64,000 nucleotides of DNA from Gp6-AA40 sp035263125 (GTDB lineage Bacteria; Acidobacteriota; Vicinamibacteria; Vicinamibacterales; UBA2999), in assembly GCA_035263125.1 (NCBI GenBank), contig DATFRP010000097.1, forward strand, positions 1-64,000, written 5' to 3'. Each line of letters starts with the position of its first letter. The stretch's first letter is position 1. This document shows positions 50,276-59,432 of this stretch, piece by piece. The notes below the pieces were generated by a model. The model was not told the origin of the DNA, searched no databases, and saw only the letters and a list, made by a program, of their open reading frames with translations. The translations under genes and the position numbers were made by a program.

Positions 50276-52366
50276 TTACAACAGGCCGCCCATGAGCGGA
50301 TCGCTGATGCTGTCCTGCCCGTCCTCCACGTGCCCCGCGAACTGGCGCGCGAACTGCGGATCGCCCTGCACGCTGATCGCCAGGTCGTACCAGCCGCTCG
50401 TGCGAATCAGCGACCAGCGCCCCGAGTCGGACTCGCCGGGACCAAGCACGATCTGCGTGCTCCGCGACGAATATCTGTTCACGACGTGGACGATGGCTAT
50501 CTGTGATCCCCGATTGACGATCGTCAGCTCGATGGTGTTCCCGTCGTACTGCTCGCGGATATCGAGATTCGCTCGGCGAGGGCCCGAGACATCCCCTTTG
50601 AAGGCGCGGAAGAATCCATTCGGTCCGTACACCGACAGGTCGTAGTCCGAGGTCCCGATTGACCACGAATCGGCGACCTGCTTGTGGGACTCGACGGTGT
50701 AGGTCCGCGGTGCCTGCGCAGCATTGCCCGAACGGACCTGGAAGACAGCCGCCGCCTCCCCGGAGTTGTGGAAGTGGATCTCGAACGAGCGGTCCGCTTC
50801 GTCGAGGAGACCGTGCGAGCGCAGCTCATAGGGGAGCGCGCGCGCCGGACGCACCCCTGGTTCCTGCTTCGGCACATGCGGATTGGCCGGCAGCACGGGG
50901 ACCTCGTCGTCGTGAAACACCAGGTCGATCGGCTTCAGGTCGTCGGTGTTGGGCAGAGTGAAGCGCCGTGAGGAGTTGGGCGTCTTGAAGTCGAACGCAC
51001 TCGTGAGGTCGCCAACCACAGCGCGCCGCCACGGCGTAATGTTGCTCTCGATCAAATCGGGGCGGTGATGTGCGAACCTGGCCTCGAGGAACCGGATCAG
51101 CGACGTGTGGTCGAAAAGCTGTGAGTTCACCCACCCGCCTCTGCTCCAGGGCGACACGATCAGCATCGGCACGCGGATCCCGAGTCCGTACGGGCCGGCG
51201 GGATGCACCGCATCTCCCTCGAAGATCTCGTCGGTGATCGCGACCGTCGACAATCCTTCGGCTGGCGTCTGCGGTGGTGTCGGCGGGACGAGGTGGTCGA
51301 AGAAACCGCCCTCTTCGTCGTACGTGATGAAGAGGACCATCTTGCTCCACACCTCCGGATTCGACGCCAGGATGTTGACGACCTGCGACACGTACCAGGT
51401 GCCGAAGTCCGGCTCCCAGTTCGGGTGCTCGGAGTACGCCTCGGGTGCGACGATCCACGAGACCTGCGGAAGCGTGCCGTTCTTCACATCCTCGCGGAAG
51501 ATGTCCATCAAGTGGTTCGGGTCGCGACCGAATGACTGGATGTTCGTTCCGGTTTTGGCTCTGTCTGCCAGCGGCGTGTGCGGAAGCGCGTTCTGATACT
51601 GGTGGAAGTAGAGGAGCGAGTTGTCGCCGTAATTCCCGATGTACGAGTCGCTGGTCCACCCCCAGAACCCGGGCGCATCGAGGCCGACACCCTGGTCCTG
51701 ATAGATCTTCCAGGAGATGCCAGCCCGTTCGAGGCGCTCGGGATAGGTCGACCAGTCGTAACCGAGTTCGGCGTTGGTGATGACCGGCCCGCCGTTTTGA
51801 CCGTCGTTGCCGACCCATCCCGTCCACATGTGATAGCGATTCGGATCGGTCGGCCCCAGGAGCGAGCAGTGGTAGTTGTCGCAGATCGTGAAGGCATCAG
51901 CGAGCGCGTATTGCCACGGCAGGTCCTTCCTCGTGTGATAGGTCATGCTCGCGACGAGCTTCTGCGGAATCCACTGGTCGTACCGTCCGCCGTTCCAGGC
52001 GCCGTGGGTGTCGTTCCATCCGTGCGGGGGATCGGGAAGGAACGTCTGCCCGAGATCCTGTACGTCGGGACGAAACGGCAGGATCACTTTGCCGGTGCCA
52101 TCGGGCTGATGCCACACCGGATCTCCCGACGGCAGCGTGACCGCGCGGGGATCGGAGAAGCCACGAACGCCTCGCAGCACGCCGAAGTAATGATCGAAGG
52201 ACCGGTTCTCCTGCATCAGGAAGATGATGTGCTCGACGTCGGCGATCGATTCCGTCCGGTTGTGCGCGGGAATCGCAAGCGCTCGATTCAGGTCGGCAGG
52301 CATCGCAGCGGCGAGCGAGGAAGAGCCGATCAATTTCAGAAATGTGCGGCGGTCGGTGTTGTGCAT
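50276..52366 (-). CDS. Phosphocholine-specific phospholipase C, Tat-exported
   Basis: 696 residues. The start DRRTFLKLIGSSSLAAAM is a twin-arginine signal. The alkaline-phosphatase-like esterase domain begins IADVEHIIFLMQENRSFDHYFGVLRGVRGFSDPRA, then HTRKDLPWQYALADAFTICDNYHCSLLGPTDPNRYHMWTG, VSWIVAPEAYSEHPNW, MVLFITYDEEGGFFDHLVPP and GIRVPMLIVSPWSRGGWV. The C-terminal pair of beta domains (about 490-690) matches the DUF756 repeats of these enzymes. It releases phosphocholine from phosphatidylcholine-type lipids outside the cytoplasm. It is a lone gene between the hybrid kinase and the class IV aminotransferase. Similar to PlcN-type non-haemolytic enzymes. Confidence 0.92.
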   Translation of the reverse strand: MHNTDRRTFLKLIGSSSLAAAMPADLNRALAIPAHNRTESIADVEHIIFLMQENRSFDHYFGVLRGVRGFSDPRAVTLPSGDPVWHQPDGTGKVILPFRPDVQDLGQTFLPDPPHGWNDTHGAWNGGRYDQWIPQKLVASMTYHTRKDLPWQYALADAFTICDNYHCSLLGPTDPNRYHMWTGWVGNDGQNGGPVITNAELGYDWSTYPERLERAGISWKIYQDQGVGLDAPGFWGWTSDSYIGNYGDNSLLYFHQYQNALPHTPLADRAKTGTNIQSFGRDPNHLMDIFREDVKNGTLPQVSWIVAPEAYSEHPNWEPDFGTWYVSQVVNILASNPEVWSKMVLFITYDEEGGFFDHLVPPTPPQTPAEGLSTVAITDEIFEGDAVHPAGPYGLGIRVPMLIVSPWSRGGWVNSQLFDHTSLIRFLEARFAHHRPDLIESNITPWRRAVVGDLTSAFDFKTPNSSRRFTLPNTDDLKPIDLVFHDDEVPVLPANPHVPKQEPGVRPARALPYELRSHGLLDEADRSFEIHFHNSGEAAAVFQVRSGNAAQAPRTYTVESHKQVADSWSIGTSDYDLSVYGPNGFFRAFKGDVSGPRRANLDIREQYDGNTIELTIVNRGSQIAIVHVVNRYSSRSTQIVLGPGESDSGRWSLIRTSGWYDLAISVQGDPQFARQFAGHVEDGQDSISDPLMGGLL

Positions 52367-52498
52367 ATGACGGGGGAGGCTAGCAGGGCGATATTGAGAA
52401 GGTGTGTCCCCCGTTCGATGTTTTGGTATCGGCCGTTCGATGTTCCGGTAACTTGCAAGAGCGCTGCATGCGCCGAGGCTTGGCGCGGGTGCGGGTGG

Positions 52499-52504
52499 TA
52501 GAGT
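52499..52504 (+). promoter_or_regulatory. Putative -10 box (TAGAGT), leaderless arrangement
   Basis: TAGAGT ends 6 nt before ATG 52511 and no Shine-Dalgarno is present. Weak by itself; reported because other genes in the window show the same spacing. Confidence 0.3.
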
Positions 52505-52510
52505 GTGCCT

Positions 52511-53500
52511 ATGGCAGTCTCACAGATGAATCTTCGGATGCTGTCTGCCGACGACGTGCTTGCCGGCCTGCATGACATCCGCAAACGGCAGCCGGTGAAG
52601 TACTCGGCGTTCTATTCGAGTCAGTTGGGCGGCATCGTCACGGATCCGGCGCTGATGGTGATTCCGTTCGACGATCACATCGTGCATCGCGGACACGGGA
52701 TCTTCGACACGGCCGGCCTGGTGAACGGACGCATCTACGATCTCGAGGCACACCTCGATCGCTTCCTCGGGTCTGCGGAGCGCTCGAAGCTCACGCTGCC
52801 CGGCTCGCGCGACGAGATGCGCAGCATCATCGTCAGCACCACTGCAGCCAGCGGGCTGCGCGATGGTGCCATTCGCTACTGGTTGTCGTCAGGGCCGGGC
52901 AGCCTCGAACTGAGTCCTGCCGCGGGCGCGAAGCCCGGCTTCTTCGTGATGATCTTCGGAGGTCTGTCGTATCCGGAGCGGTGGTACACCGAAGGCCTGC
53001 GAGTGATGACGACGACCTACCCGATCAAGCCCCCGCTCTATGCGATCACGAAGGCGACCAACTACCTCCCGAACGTGCTGATGCAGATGGAGGCAAAAGA
53101 ACGCGGCCTCGACAACGGCGTATTCATCGACGAGGCCGGGTACGTGGGCGAGAGCTCGAACATGAACGTGGCGTTCGTCATGAAGGACGGTGTCCTGCGC
53201 CACCCCAGATTCGAGCGTGTGCTGGCTGGATGCACGTCGCTGCGGCTGCTGGACCTCGCTCCCTCACTGGTCGGGAAAGGCGTGATCACGGGCGTCGACG
53301 TCGGCGACGTCCCCGTGGCCGATGCGCGCGCCGCACGCGAGATGTTCCTCATCGGCAGCTCGGTCAAAATCGCGCCCATTGTCGAATGGGACGGGCAACC
53401 GATCGGAGACGGAAAGCCGGGCCCGGTTTCAAAGGCGCTGCTGCAGTTGATCGAAAACGACATGCGCACGGGAGATCGATTGATCGACGTCCCGTACTAG
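52511..53500 (+). CDS. Class IV PLP aminotransferase (D-amino-acid/branched-chain aminotransferase fold)
   Basis: 329 residues from ATG 52511 (MAVSQMNLRMLSADDVLAG). Fold-type IV: YDLEAHLDRFLGSAERSKL, phosphate/substrate region GVFIDEAGYVGESSNMNVAFV, and the PLP-Lys in PLYAITKATNYLPNVLMQMEAKERG. FDDHIVHRGHGIFDTAGLVNGR marks the start of the catalytic region. The length and the GIFDTA motif resemble plant-type D-amino acid aminotransferases and related enzymes more than IlvE; substrate uncertain. It is a single gene with a short leader. Confidence 0.88.
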   Translation: MAVSQMNLRMLSADDVLAGLHDIRKRQPVKYSAFYSSQLGGIVTDPALMVIPFDDHIVHRGHGIFDTAGLVNGRIYDLEAHLDRFLGSAERSKLTLPGSRDEMRSIIVSTTAASGLRDGAIRYWLSSGPGSLELSPAAGAKPGFFVMIFGGLSYPERWYTEGLRVMTTTYPIKPPLYAITKATNYLPNVLMQMEAKERGLDNGVFIDEAGYVGESSNMNVAFVMKDGVLRHPRFERVLAGCTSLRLLDLAPSLVGKGVITGVDVGDVPVADARAAREMFLIGSSVKIAPIVEWDGQPIGDGKPGPVSKALLQLIENDMRTGDRLIDVPY

Positions 53501-53543
53501 TACGTCGGCGTCCAGCCCGCGATGATGATGAAGACGCGCATCG

Positions 53544-54012
53544 TCACTTGCAGGTCGACGCGAGCTTCTGCACGAACTCGACGCTCAACGTCGGCGGGTT
53601 GCTCGCCGGAGCCTCTGACGTAGGCGGCTTGATCTCACCCGAAATCTCGACCTTCGCGTTCACGAACGGTGAGAACTGGCTCTCGAGCCCTTCGAGTCGA
53701 TACGTCGGACTCGACGTCGCGGTCGCGAGCTCGGAGCCGCCCGTTCCTGGAGGCAGTCGGTCCACGCGCGTCGCGCCGATCAGAACAAATCGAGAGCCCG
53801 ACGGTACATTCGGGTCCGGAGTCTCCGTTGCGCCTGCGCTCTTCGGCGCGGCACGCAGGCAGCCGGTCAACGCAACGCGATCGCTGAGAGCAGGTGGCGC
53901 CGGCTGCTCCGTTCCCGGCGTGGGATTGCCTCCCACCACCAGCTTGCCGCCGACTTGCGCCGCGGCACCAAGAGTCGACACAACGATCAGCGCGACGACC
54001 GACGGCATTCTG

Positions 54013-54023
<11 letters not shown>
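53544..54023 (-). CDS. Secreted hypothetical protein
   Basis: 159 residues with a signal peptide (MPSVVALIVVSTLGAAAQV). The body has two beta-rich halves: ALTGCLRAAPKSAG...SRFVLIGATRVDRL and TYRLEGLESQFSPFVNAKVEISGEIKPP...LSVEFVQKLASTC. One Cys in the middle and one at the end could form a disulfide. TGCLR followed by a YRL strand and KVEISGEI recalls an OB-like small beta domain seen in Acidobacteria secreted proteins; function unknown. It overlaps the cytochrome/copper protein gene by 11 nt, so they are co-translated. Confidence 0.75.
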
Positions 54024-55401
<1,378 letters not shown>

Positions 55402-55423
55402 GAGCCTCCTGAGCGTACGTAGT

Positions 55424-55441
55424 GTCCGCCTTCAGGCGGAC
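55424..55441. repeat. GTCCGCC hairpin, GTAGG family variant
   Basis: ACGTAGT precedes GTCCGCC-TTCA-GGCGGAC. Same layout as the GGCCGCC hairpins but with the outer pair changed on both arms together. Confidence 0.75.
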
Positions 55442-55475
55442 CCGCACGAACGCAGACGCAGCAGACGCAAGCGTT

Positions 55476-56447
55476 CTATTTGTCCGCCCCCTCGGCATCG
55501 CGCTTCCGACCGAAACTCAGCGAGTTTCTCATCGCGTAGTTTCCTTCGTTGCACGAGTATTCGAACATCTGATAGGTGTCGTCGCGGTTGAGCGGAAGCG
55601 CCACGGTCCACGGCTTGGAGTAGACCTTCGGGTCCTCGATCGTCACCTTGTAGTCGATCGTGTTCGCGTCGATACGGGTGAACCGTTCGACCACGTGCAT
55701 CGCTTCCGACTGCGGAATACCGCGGATCCGTCCCGTTGCCGCGCTGGTCGCGATCGATCCCTTGTTGTTGTAGTTGGTGCTCTCGACGACGAGTGTCTCG
55801 CCTTCCCAGTGCCCGCGCGGCTCGCCGTTCCACTGCTTGATCCCCTCGCCGAGGCGTGGACGGCCATCGATCGGGATGATCCGCGTTTCGTGGATCATCT
55901 CGAACACCATCACGACCGCTCCGGGAATCTGGATGATCTGATACGCGTTGTTGTAGCCAGCGGGAAACATGCCGGCGGGATAGCCGCGCGTGATACAGCG
56001 CACCCACGGTGTCTCGTGTTCCGGCGCGTCGGGAAGATGCGCGAGATCGTAGTCGCGCTTGTCTTCTGCCCACTTCATCACCGGCACACGGCCGTCGGGT
56101 GGATCGACGACCATCGCACGGCGACGTACGCTGACCTTGTGATTGTGATCGGCGAACTCCGACGCCGGGCCGACGTTGGCTGCTGCCGCTGCGGCGGCCG
56201 CGGCCTGTGGGGGCTGCGGCGCGGGCTGCGCGACCGGCGCTTCAAACGGCGTGCTGTCGAAGTTGAGCCAGATGCCTTGAATGTCGGGCTGACCATCCGG
56301 CGTACGGGTTGGAGTCCAGTGGGTCGCTGCGGATGCGGCGGCCGTGGTGGCTGCGGGCTTCGACGCTGACTGCGCGCGCGTATCGGCGCTGAAGATCGCG
56401 ATCGTCAGCGCGATTGTGACCAGTAACACCCAAGGTCGGGACGTCAT
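55476..56447 (-). CDS. Secreted hypothetical protein (DGQPDIQGIW type)
   Basis: 323 residues from ATG 56447, fixed by AGGGAGGG six nt upstream; the open frame to 56507 has no ribosome site. The signal peptide (MTSRPWVLLVTIALTIAIFSADTRAQ) precedes an Ala-rich linker and WTPTRTPDGQPDIQGIWLNFDSTPFE, MVVDPPDGRVPVMKWAEDKRDYDL, RCITRGYPAGMFPAGYNNAYQIIQIPGAVVMVFEMIHETRIIPIDGRPRL, QWNGEPRGHWEGETLVVESTNYN and YKVTIEDPKVYSKPWTVALPL. This is a common exported family in Acidobacteria with lipocalin-like beta structure; function unknown. Confidence 0.8.
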   Translation of the reverse strand: MTSRPWVLLVTIALTIAIFSADTRAQSASKPAATTAAASAATHWTPTRTPDGQPDIQGIWLNFDSTPFEAPVAQPAPQPPQAAAAAAAAANVGPASEFADHNHKVSVRRRAMVVDPPDGRVPVMKWAEDKRDYDLAHLPDAPEHETPWVRCITRGYPAGMFPAGYNNAYQIIQIPGAVVMVFEMIHETRIIPIDGRPRLGEGIKQWNGEPRGHWEGETLVVESTNYNNKGSIATSAATGRIRGIPQSEAMHVVERFTRIDANTIDYKVTIEDPKVYSKPWTVALPLNRDDTYQMFEYSCNEGNYAMRNSLSFGRKRDAEGADK

Positions 56448-56532
56448 GAGTAGCCCTCCCTGGGGCGCAATCTTACCCCGTTCACCGTAGTACACTGCGA
56501 TCTTCATACAGCGCTCCCAAGGACTCTACTCA

Positions 56533-57936
56533 GTGGCCGAGGCCGGGGTTTCAACCAGTTCAGCACGAAAGTTCGACAGATCCATCGTCGAAGGTCCGAT
56601 TGGCGCCGCGGTCTGGAAGCTCGCCTGGCCGACGATGCTGCAGAACGCCATTGCGGGCCTCCAGGGCATCATCGACCACGCGATGGTCGGCCACTTCGTC
56701 GGCTACACCGCGAATGCGGCGATCGGCGTCAGCTGGCAGATCATCCTCGTCGTCATCGTCTTCATCAGCTCGACGTTCACCGGCATGGCCGTGCTGGTCG
56801 CGCGCTTTGCGGGTGCCAACCAGCCCGACAAAGTGAACCGCGTCGTCTATCAGGCATTCCTGACGGCATTCGGTCTGTCGCTCATCCTGGCCGCAATCGG
56901 GTACTTCGCGTCGCCGGCGTTGCTGCGGCTCGTCAACGCCGCGCCCAATGTCCAGGCGGAGGCGCTGCCGTTCCTTCGGGCGATGTTCATGGGCGTCTTC
57001 GGCATGATGATGTTCTTCATGCTGAGCGGCGCGTTCCGCGCCGCCGGCGATCCGCGGACGCCGCTGCGCCTCGGCGTCATCATGACGATCCTGACAATCG
57101 TCTTCAACGTCCTGCTCATCCCGGCGTTCGGCACCATCGGCGCGGCATACGGCACCATCGCCAGCAGCACGAGTGTGTCGTGCTATGGCATCTGGCGCAT
57201 CATGCGATCGGGATCGGTGATCCATTTCGATCGAAGCATGGACAAGCGTCCGGACTTCGGGATCATCCGATCGCTCTTCCGCTTCGGCCTGCCTGCTGGC
57301 GTGCAGGGCATCGCGATGAACATCGGCGGCGTGTTCATGCTGCGCTTCATCGGCTCGCTCGAGGAGAGCGCCGCCGCCCAGGCCGCCTACGCCGTGGGGT
57401 ACACGGAGCTGTTCTCGCTGATCACGTGGACGTCAGTCGGCCTGATGGGCGCATCGGCGACGATCGCGGGTCAGAATCTGGGCGCAGGAAACCCGGAGCG
57501 CGCGATGGACGGCGTGAGGATGGCCTCGCGAATCGGATTCGCGGTCGCCGCCGGAATCGGTCTGCTGTTCATCCTGATTCCGTCGTACCTGCTCGCGATC
57601 TTCGGCATGAAGGATCCGGTGGTGCTCTCGATCGCCCAGCTGCTGCTGCGATTCCTGAGCGTCTCTGGCCTTTTCATCACCGTGGCGCTCAGTTACACCG
57701 GCGGCCTGCAGGGTACGGGCGACACGCGCAGCCCGCTATGGATCTCGATCATCTCGCAGGTGATCGTGCCGCTCGGCCTCTGCTCGATCTTCCAGGCGAC
57801 TTACGGCCTCGACCCCTTCCACATCTGGACCGCCATCCTCGTCGGCCACATCACGCGTGCGTCATTGAGTGTCTTGCGGTTCCGACAGGGGAAGTGGCGG
57901 GCCATTGCGGTCGATATAGAACCGGCCAGGCCCTGA
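56533..57936 (+). CDS. MATE family efflux transporter
   Basis: 467 residues from GTG 56533, twelve membrane helices in two MATE halves. It reads GAAVWKLAWPTMLQNAIAGLQGIIDHAMVGHFVGYTANAAIGVSWQI, LSGAFRAAGDPRTPLRLGVIMTI between helices, and the second-half counterpart FGLPAGVQGIAMNIGGVFMLRFIGSL with SYTGGLQGTGDTRSPLWISII. Exports drugs or cationic metabolites in exchange for Na+ or H+; the substrate is not predictable. Ends 6 nt before the repeat-bounded four-helix-bundle cassette. Confidence 0.92.
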   Translation: MAEAGVSTSSARKFDRSIVEGPIGAAVWKLAWPTMLQNAIAGLQGIIDHAMVGHFVGYTANAAIGVSWQIILVVIVFISSTFTGMAVLVARFAGANQPDKVNRVVYQAFLTAFGLSLILAAIGYFASPALLRLVNAAPNVQAEALPFLRAMFMGVFGMMMFFMLSGAFRAAGDPRTPLRLGVIMTILTIVFNVLLIPAFGTIGAAYGTIASSTSVSCYGIWRIMRSGSVIHFDRSMDKRPDFGIIRSLFRFGLPAGVQGIAMNIGGVFMLRFIGSLEESAAAQAAYAVGYTELFSLITWTSVGLMGASATIAGQNLGAGNPERAMDGVRMASRIGFAVAAGIGLLFILIPSYLLAIFGMKDPVVLSIAQLLLRFLSVSGLFITVALSYTGGLQGTGDTRSPLWISIISQVIVPLGLCSIFQATYGLDPFHIWTAILVGHITRASLSVLRFRQGKWRAIAVDIEPARP

Positions 57937-57967
57937 GTCGCGTAATGCAAAATTCAAAATGCAAAAT

Positions 57968-58086
57968 GCGAAAGGAGCACTGACGTGCCGATTGCGTTTT
58001 TCGCGTACTTCGTGACTCACTGTTCGTAGTTCAGGCCTGAACTCGCGGGTTTCTACGACGGCCCGCTCCATGCACCCTGACGGTGC
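57968..58086 (+). other. Folded leader of the four-helix-bundle gene
   Basis: Four pairings can be read: GCGAAA/TTTCGC (57968-57973 with 57999-58004) enclosing GCAC-TGAC-GTGC (57977-57988); the 16-bp palindrome AGTTCAGGCCTGAACT (58028-58043); CGTAG/CTACG around it (58025-58029 with 58053-58057); and CATGCACC-CTGAC-GGTGCATG (58069-58089), which contains the start codon. Two hairpins share a TGAC loop on a GCAC/GTGC stem. A 14-codon open frame from GTG 57985 with AAAGGAG upstream also exists; the 7-bp periodic sequence GTACTTC-GTGACTC makes it doubtful. Confidence 0.4.
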
Positions 58087-58506
58087 ATGACAGATCGATC
58101 CCAAGATATTCGAGACCGCACTTTCGAGTTCGGATGTCGAGTCGCACGCCTGGCTCTCAGCTTGGCGCCGCGCCCGGGCATTCGATGCATCGTTGACCAG
58201 GTCCTAAAGTCCGGTACGTCAATTGGGGCTAATCTCGAGGAAGCAAAGGCAGGCTCTTCGAAACGCGACTTCCGGAAGTACGTGGAGATATCACTCCGGG
58301 AGGCGCGTGAAACGGTCTATTGGCTCCGGATCTGCCTGGCACTCAAGCTCGGATCCGTCGACGAGCTGGAATCACTCAGGAGTGAAGGCGATCAGATCGC
58401 GCGAATTCTCGGCGCGATCGCTTTGAACGCGAAACGGCGCATGGCGCTGCGCAACACAGCGTTCTGGGCCGCTTTTGCCTTTTGCATTTTGAATTTTGCA
58501 TTTTGA
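58087..58506 (+). CDS. Four-helix-bundle protein (S23/bIVP family)
   Basis: 139 residues. Typical S23-type sequence: RTFEFGCRVARLALSLAP, VLKSGTSIGANLEEAKAGSSKRDFRKYVEISLREARETVYWLRICLAL and ESLRSEGDQIARILGAI. The family includes proteins encoded in 23S rRNA intervening sequences and the Avd accessory protein of diversity-generating retroelements; it is basic and may bind nucleic acid. The last ten residues (FAFCILNFAF) are translated from the KCAAAAT repeat, so the natural C-terminus merges into the element. The start codon is inside a hairpin and has no visible Shine-Dalgarno. It is unlinked to rRNA or a reverse transcriptase here. Confidence 0.85.
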   Translation: MTDRSQDIRDRTFEFGCRVARLALSLAPRPGIRCIVDQVLKSGTSIGANLEEAKAGSSKRDFRKYVEISLREARETVYWLRICLALKLGSVDELESLRSEGDQIARILGAIALNAKRRMALRNTAFWAAFAFCILNFAF

Positions 58507-58526
58507 ATTACTGGTGCGCCAGGAAT

Positions 58527-59354
58527 TCAGTGCGTCAGTGCATACAGCGCAACATCGATTCCAACAGCATACGCATCGGGTGAGAACTTGTAGAAGTACT
58601 CCGCATCCTCGCCTTCGCGTTCCCAGCCGTCGGGGATGTCGCTGTTGTGGATCATGACGACCATCAGCCGTCCGTGCGCGTCGGCGATGCCGCGGGCTTC
58701 GACGATCGGACTGTCGGGCCCGCGTTCGTTGGTGCCGCCGCCGCTGCGACGCCAGTACTGAATCGACGCCATCTGCGGCACTTTCTTCACCTCGAACATC
58801 GAGTGCCAGATCGGATGCTCGGGCCCGAGATCGATGATCGGATAGGTCTCGGGTGGGAGGACGCGTCCAATCTCTTCATCCCACTGTTCGCCCGCGAGGG
58901 TACCCCAGTAGTCGGAAACGAAGAAGAAGCCGCCCTTCTGAAGATACTCGCGCAGGCGAAGCACGTCTTCGTCCGAGAAGTCCGCGGAGCCGCCGTCCTC
59001 GATCAGCACATAGGGACACTGGAAGAGCGCGGGATCGGTCGGCTCGACGGTGATGTACTCGGGGTCGCCTTGCGGCTGTCTCGTGACGCGGGTCTTCGTC
59101 AGCTCGGAGAGGCGAATACTGAAGTTGATGTCGGCGCCCGGATAGTCGGTGCTCCAGCCGCGCTTCTCGCGGCGGTTGCTTCTGAACATCAGGCGGCAGA
59201 AGTTGAACTCACCGGCGAACGTGCGCGCGGTTGGATGTCTCGGTGGGGCTGTGAGTCCGTACCCGCCGCGCCAGATCTGCGCTTCAGCCAGGCTTGTGGC
59301 AATCGCGACGGCAGCGAGCAACCAGGTCAGAAACAGCCGTGCATGCCGTTTCAT
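58527..59354 (-). CDS. DUF4159 domain protein, exported
   Basis: 275 residues from ATG 59354 (MKRHARLFLTWLLAAVAIATSLAEAQ, a signal peptide); the very long open frame upstream to 60911 is antisense to the dehydrogenase gene and is rejected. It contains RTFAGEFNFCRLMFRSNRREKRGWSTDYPGADINFSIRLSELTKT, the strand YVLIEDGGSADFSDEDVLRLREYLQKGGFFFVSDYWG, LPPETYPIIDLGPEHPIWHSMFEVKKVP and LMVVMIHNSDIPDGWEREGEDAEYFYKFSPDAYAVGIDVALYALTH, the DUF4159 Rossmann-like fold related to glutamine-amidotransferase-like domains. Often found beside MoxR/BatA-type loci, which are not seen here. TATCCT lies 6 nt before the ATG. Confidence 0.88.
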   Translation of the reverse strand: MKRHARLFLTWLLAAVAIATSLAEAQIWRGGYGLTAPPRHPTARTFAGEFNFCRLMFRSNRREKRGWSTDYPGADINFSIRLSELTKTRVTRQPQGDPEYITVEPTDPALFQCPYVLIEDGGSADFSDEDVLRLREYLQKGGFFFVSDYWGTLAGEQWDEEIGRVLPPETYPIIDLGPEHPIWHSMFEVKKVPQMASIQYWRRSGGGTNERGPDSPIVEARGIADAHGRLMVVMIHNSDIPDGWEREGEDAEYFYKFSPDAYAVGIDVALYALTH

Positions 59355-59391
59355 GGACAGAGGATACTGCGATCGTGAGCGGGAATTGTTA

Positions 59392-59420
59392 ACGCCGGGC
59401 CTGAAAATCAGGCCCGGCGT
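59392..59420. repeat. 13-bp perfect hairpin before the P5C dehydrogenase gene
   Basis: ACGCCGGGCCTGA-AAA-TCAGGCCCGGCGT followed directly by AG. The longest perfect GC stem of the GTAGG family here. It lies between divergent genes and just upstream of TAGAAT (59420-59425). Confidence 0.85.
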
Positions 59421-59425
59421 AGAAT
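59420..59425 (+). promoter_or_regulatory. Putative -10 box (TAGAAT), leaderless arrangement
   Basis: TAGAAT ends 7 nt before ATG 59433 with no Shine-Dalgarno. Its first base is the last base of the hairpin 59392-59420, so the hairpin occupies the spacer and -35 position. Confidence 0.4.
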
Positions 59426-59432
59426 CGACTTC

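Larger units (their letters stand above)
57942..58511. repeat. Repeat-bounded cassette carrying the four-helix-bundle gene
   Basis: A 570-nt unit bounded by GTAAT (57942-57946) and ATTAC (58507-58511). The ends contain KCAAAAT heptad arrays in inverted orientation with a 23-nt perfect inverted repeat (57944-57966 and 58480-58502). Inside are a folded leader and one gene. The same heptad arrays occur without a gene at 10543-10634. No transposase is present. The cassette lies between convergent MATE and DUF4159 genes. Confidence 0.7.

Noticed and set aside
57985..58029. 14-codon leader peptide with a good Shine-Dalgarno
   Set aside because: The sequence is 7-bp periodic (GTACTTC-GTGACTC type), so the open frame may be accidental; kept only as a note in the leader entry.
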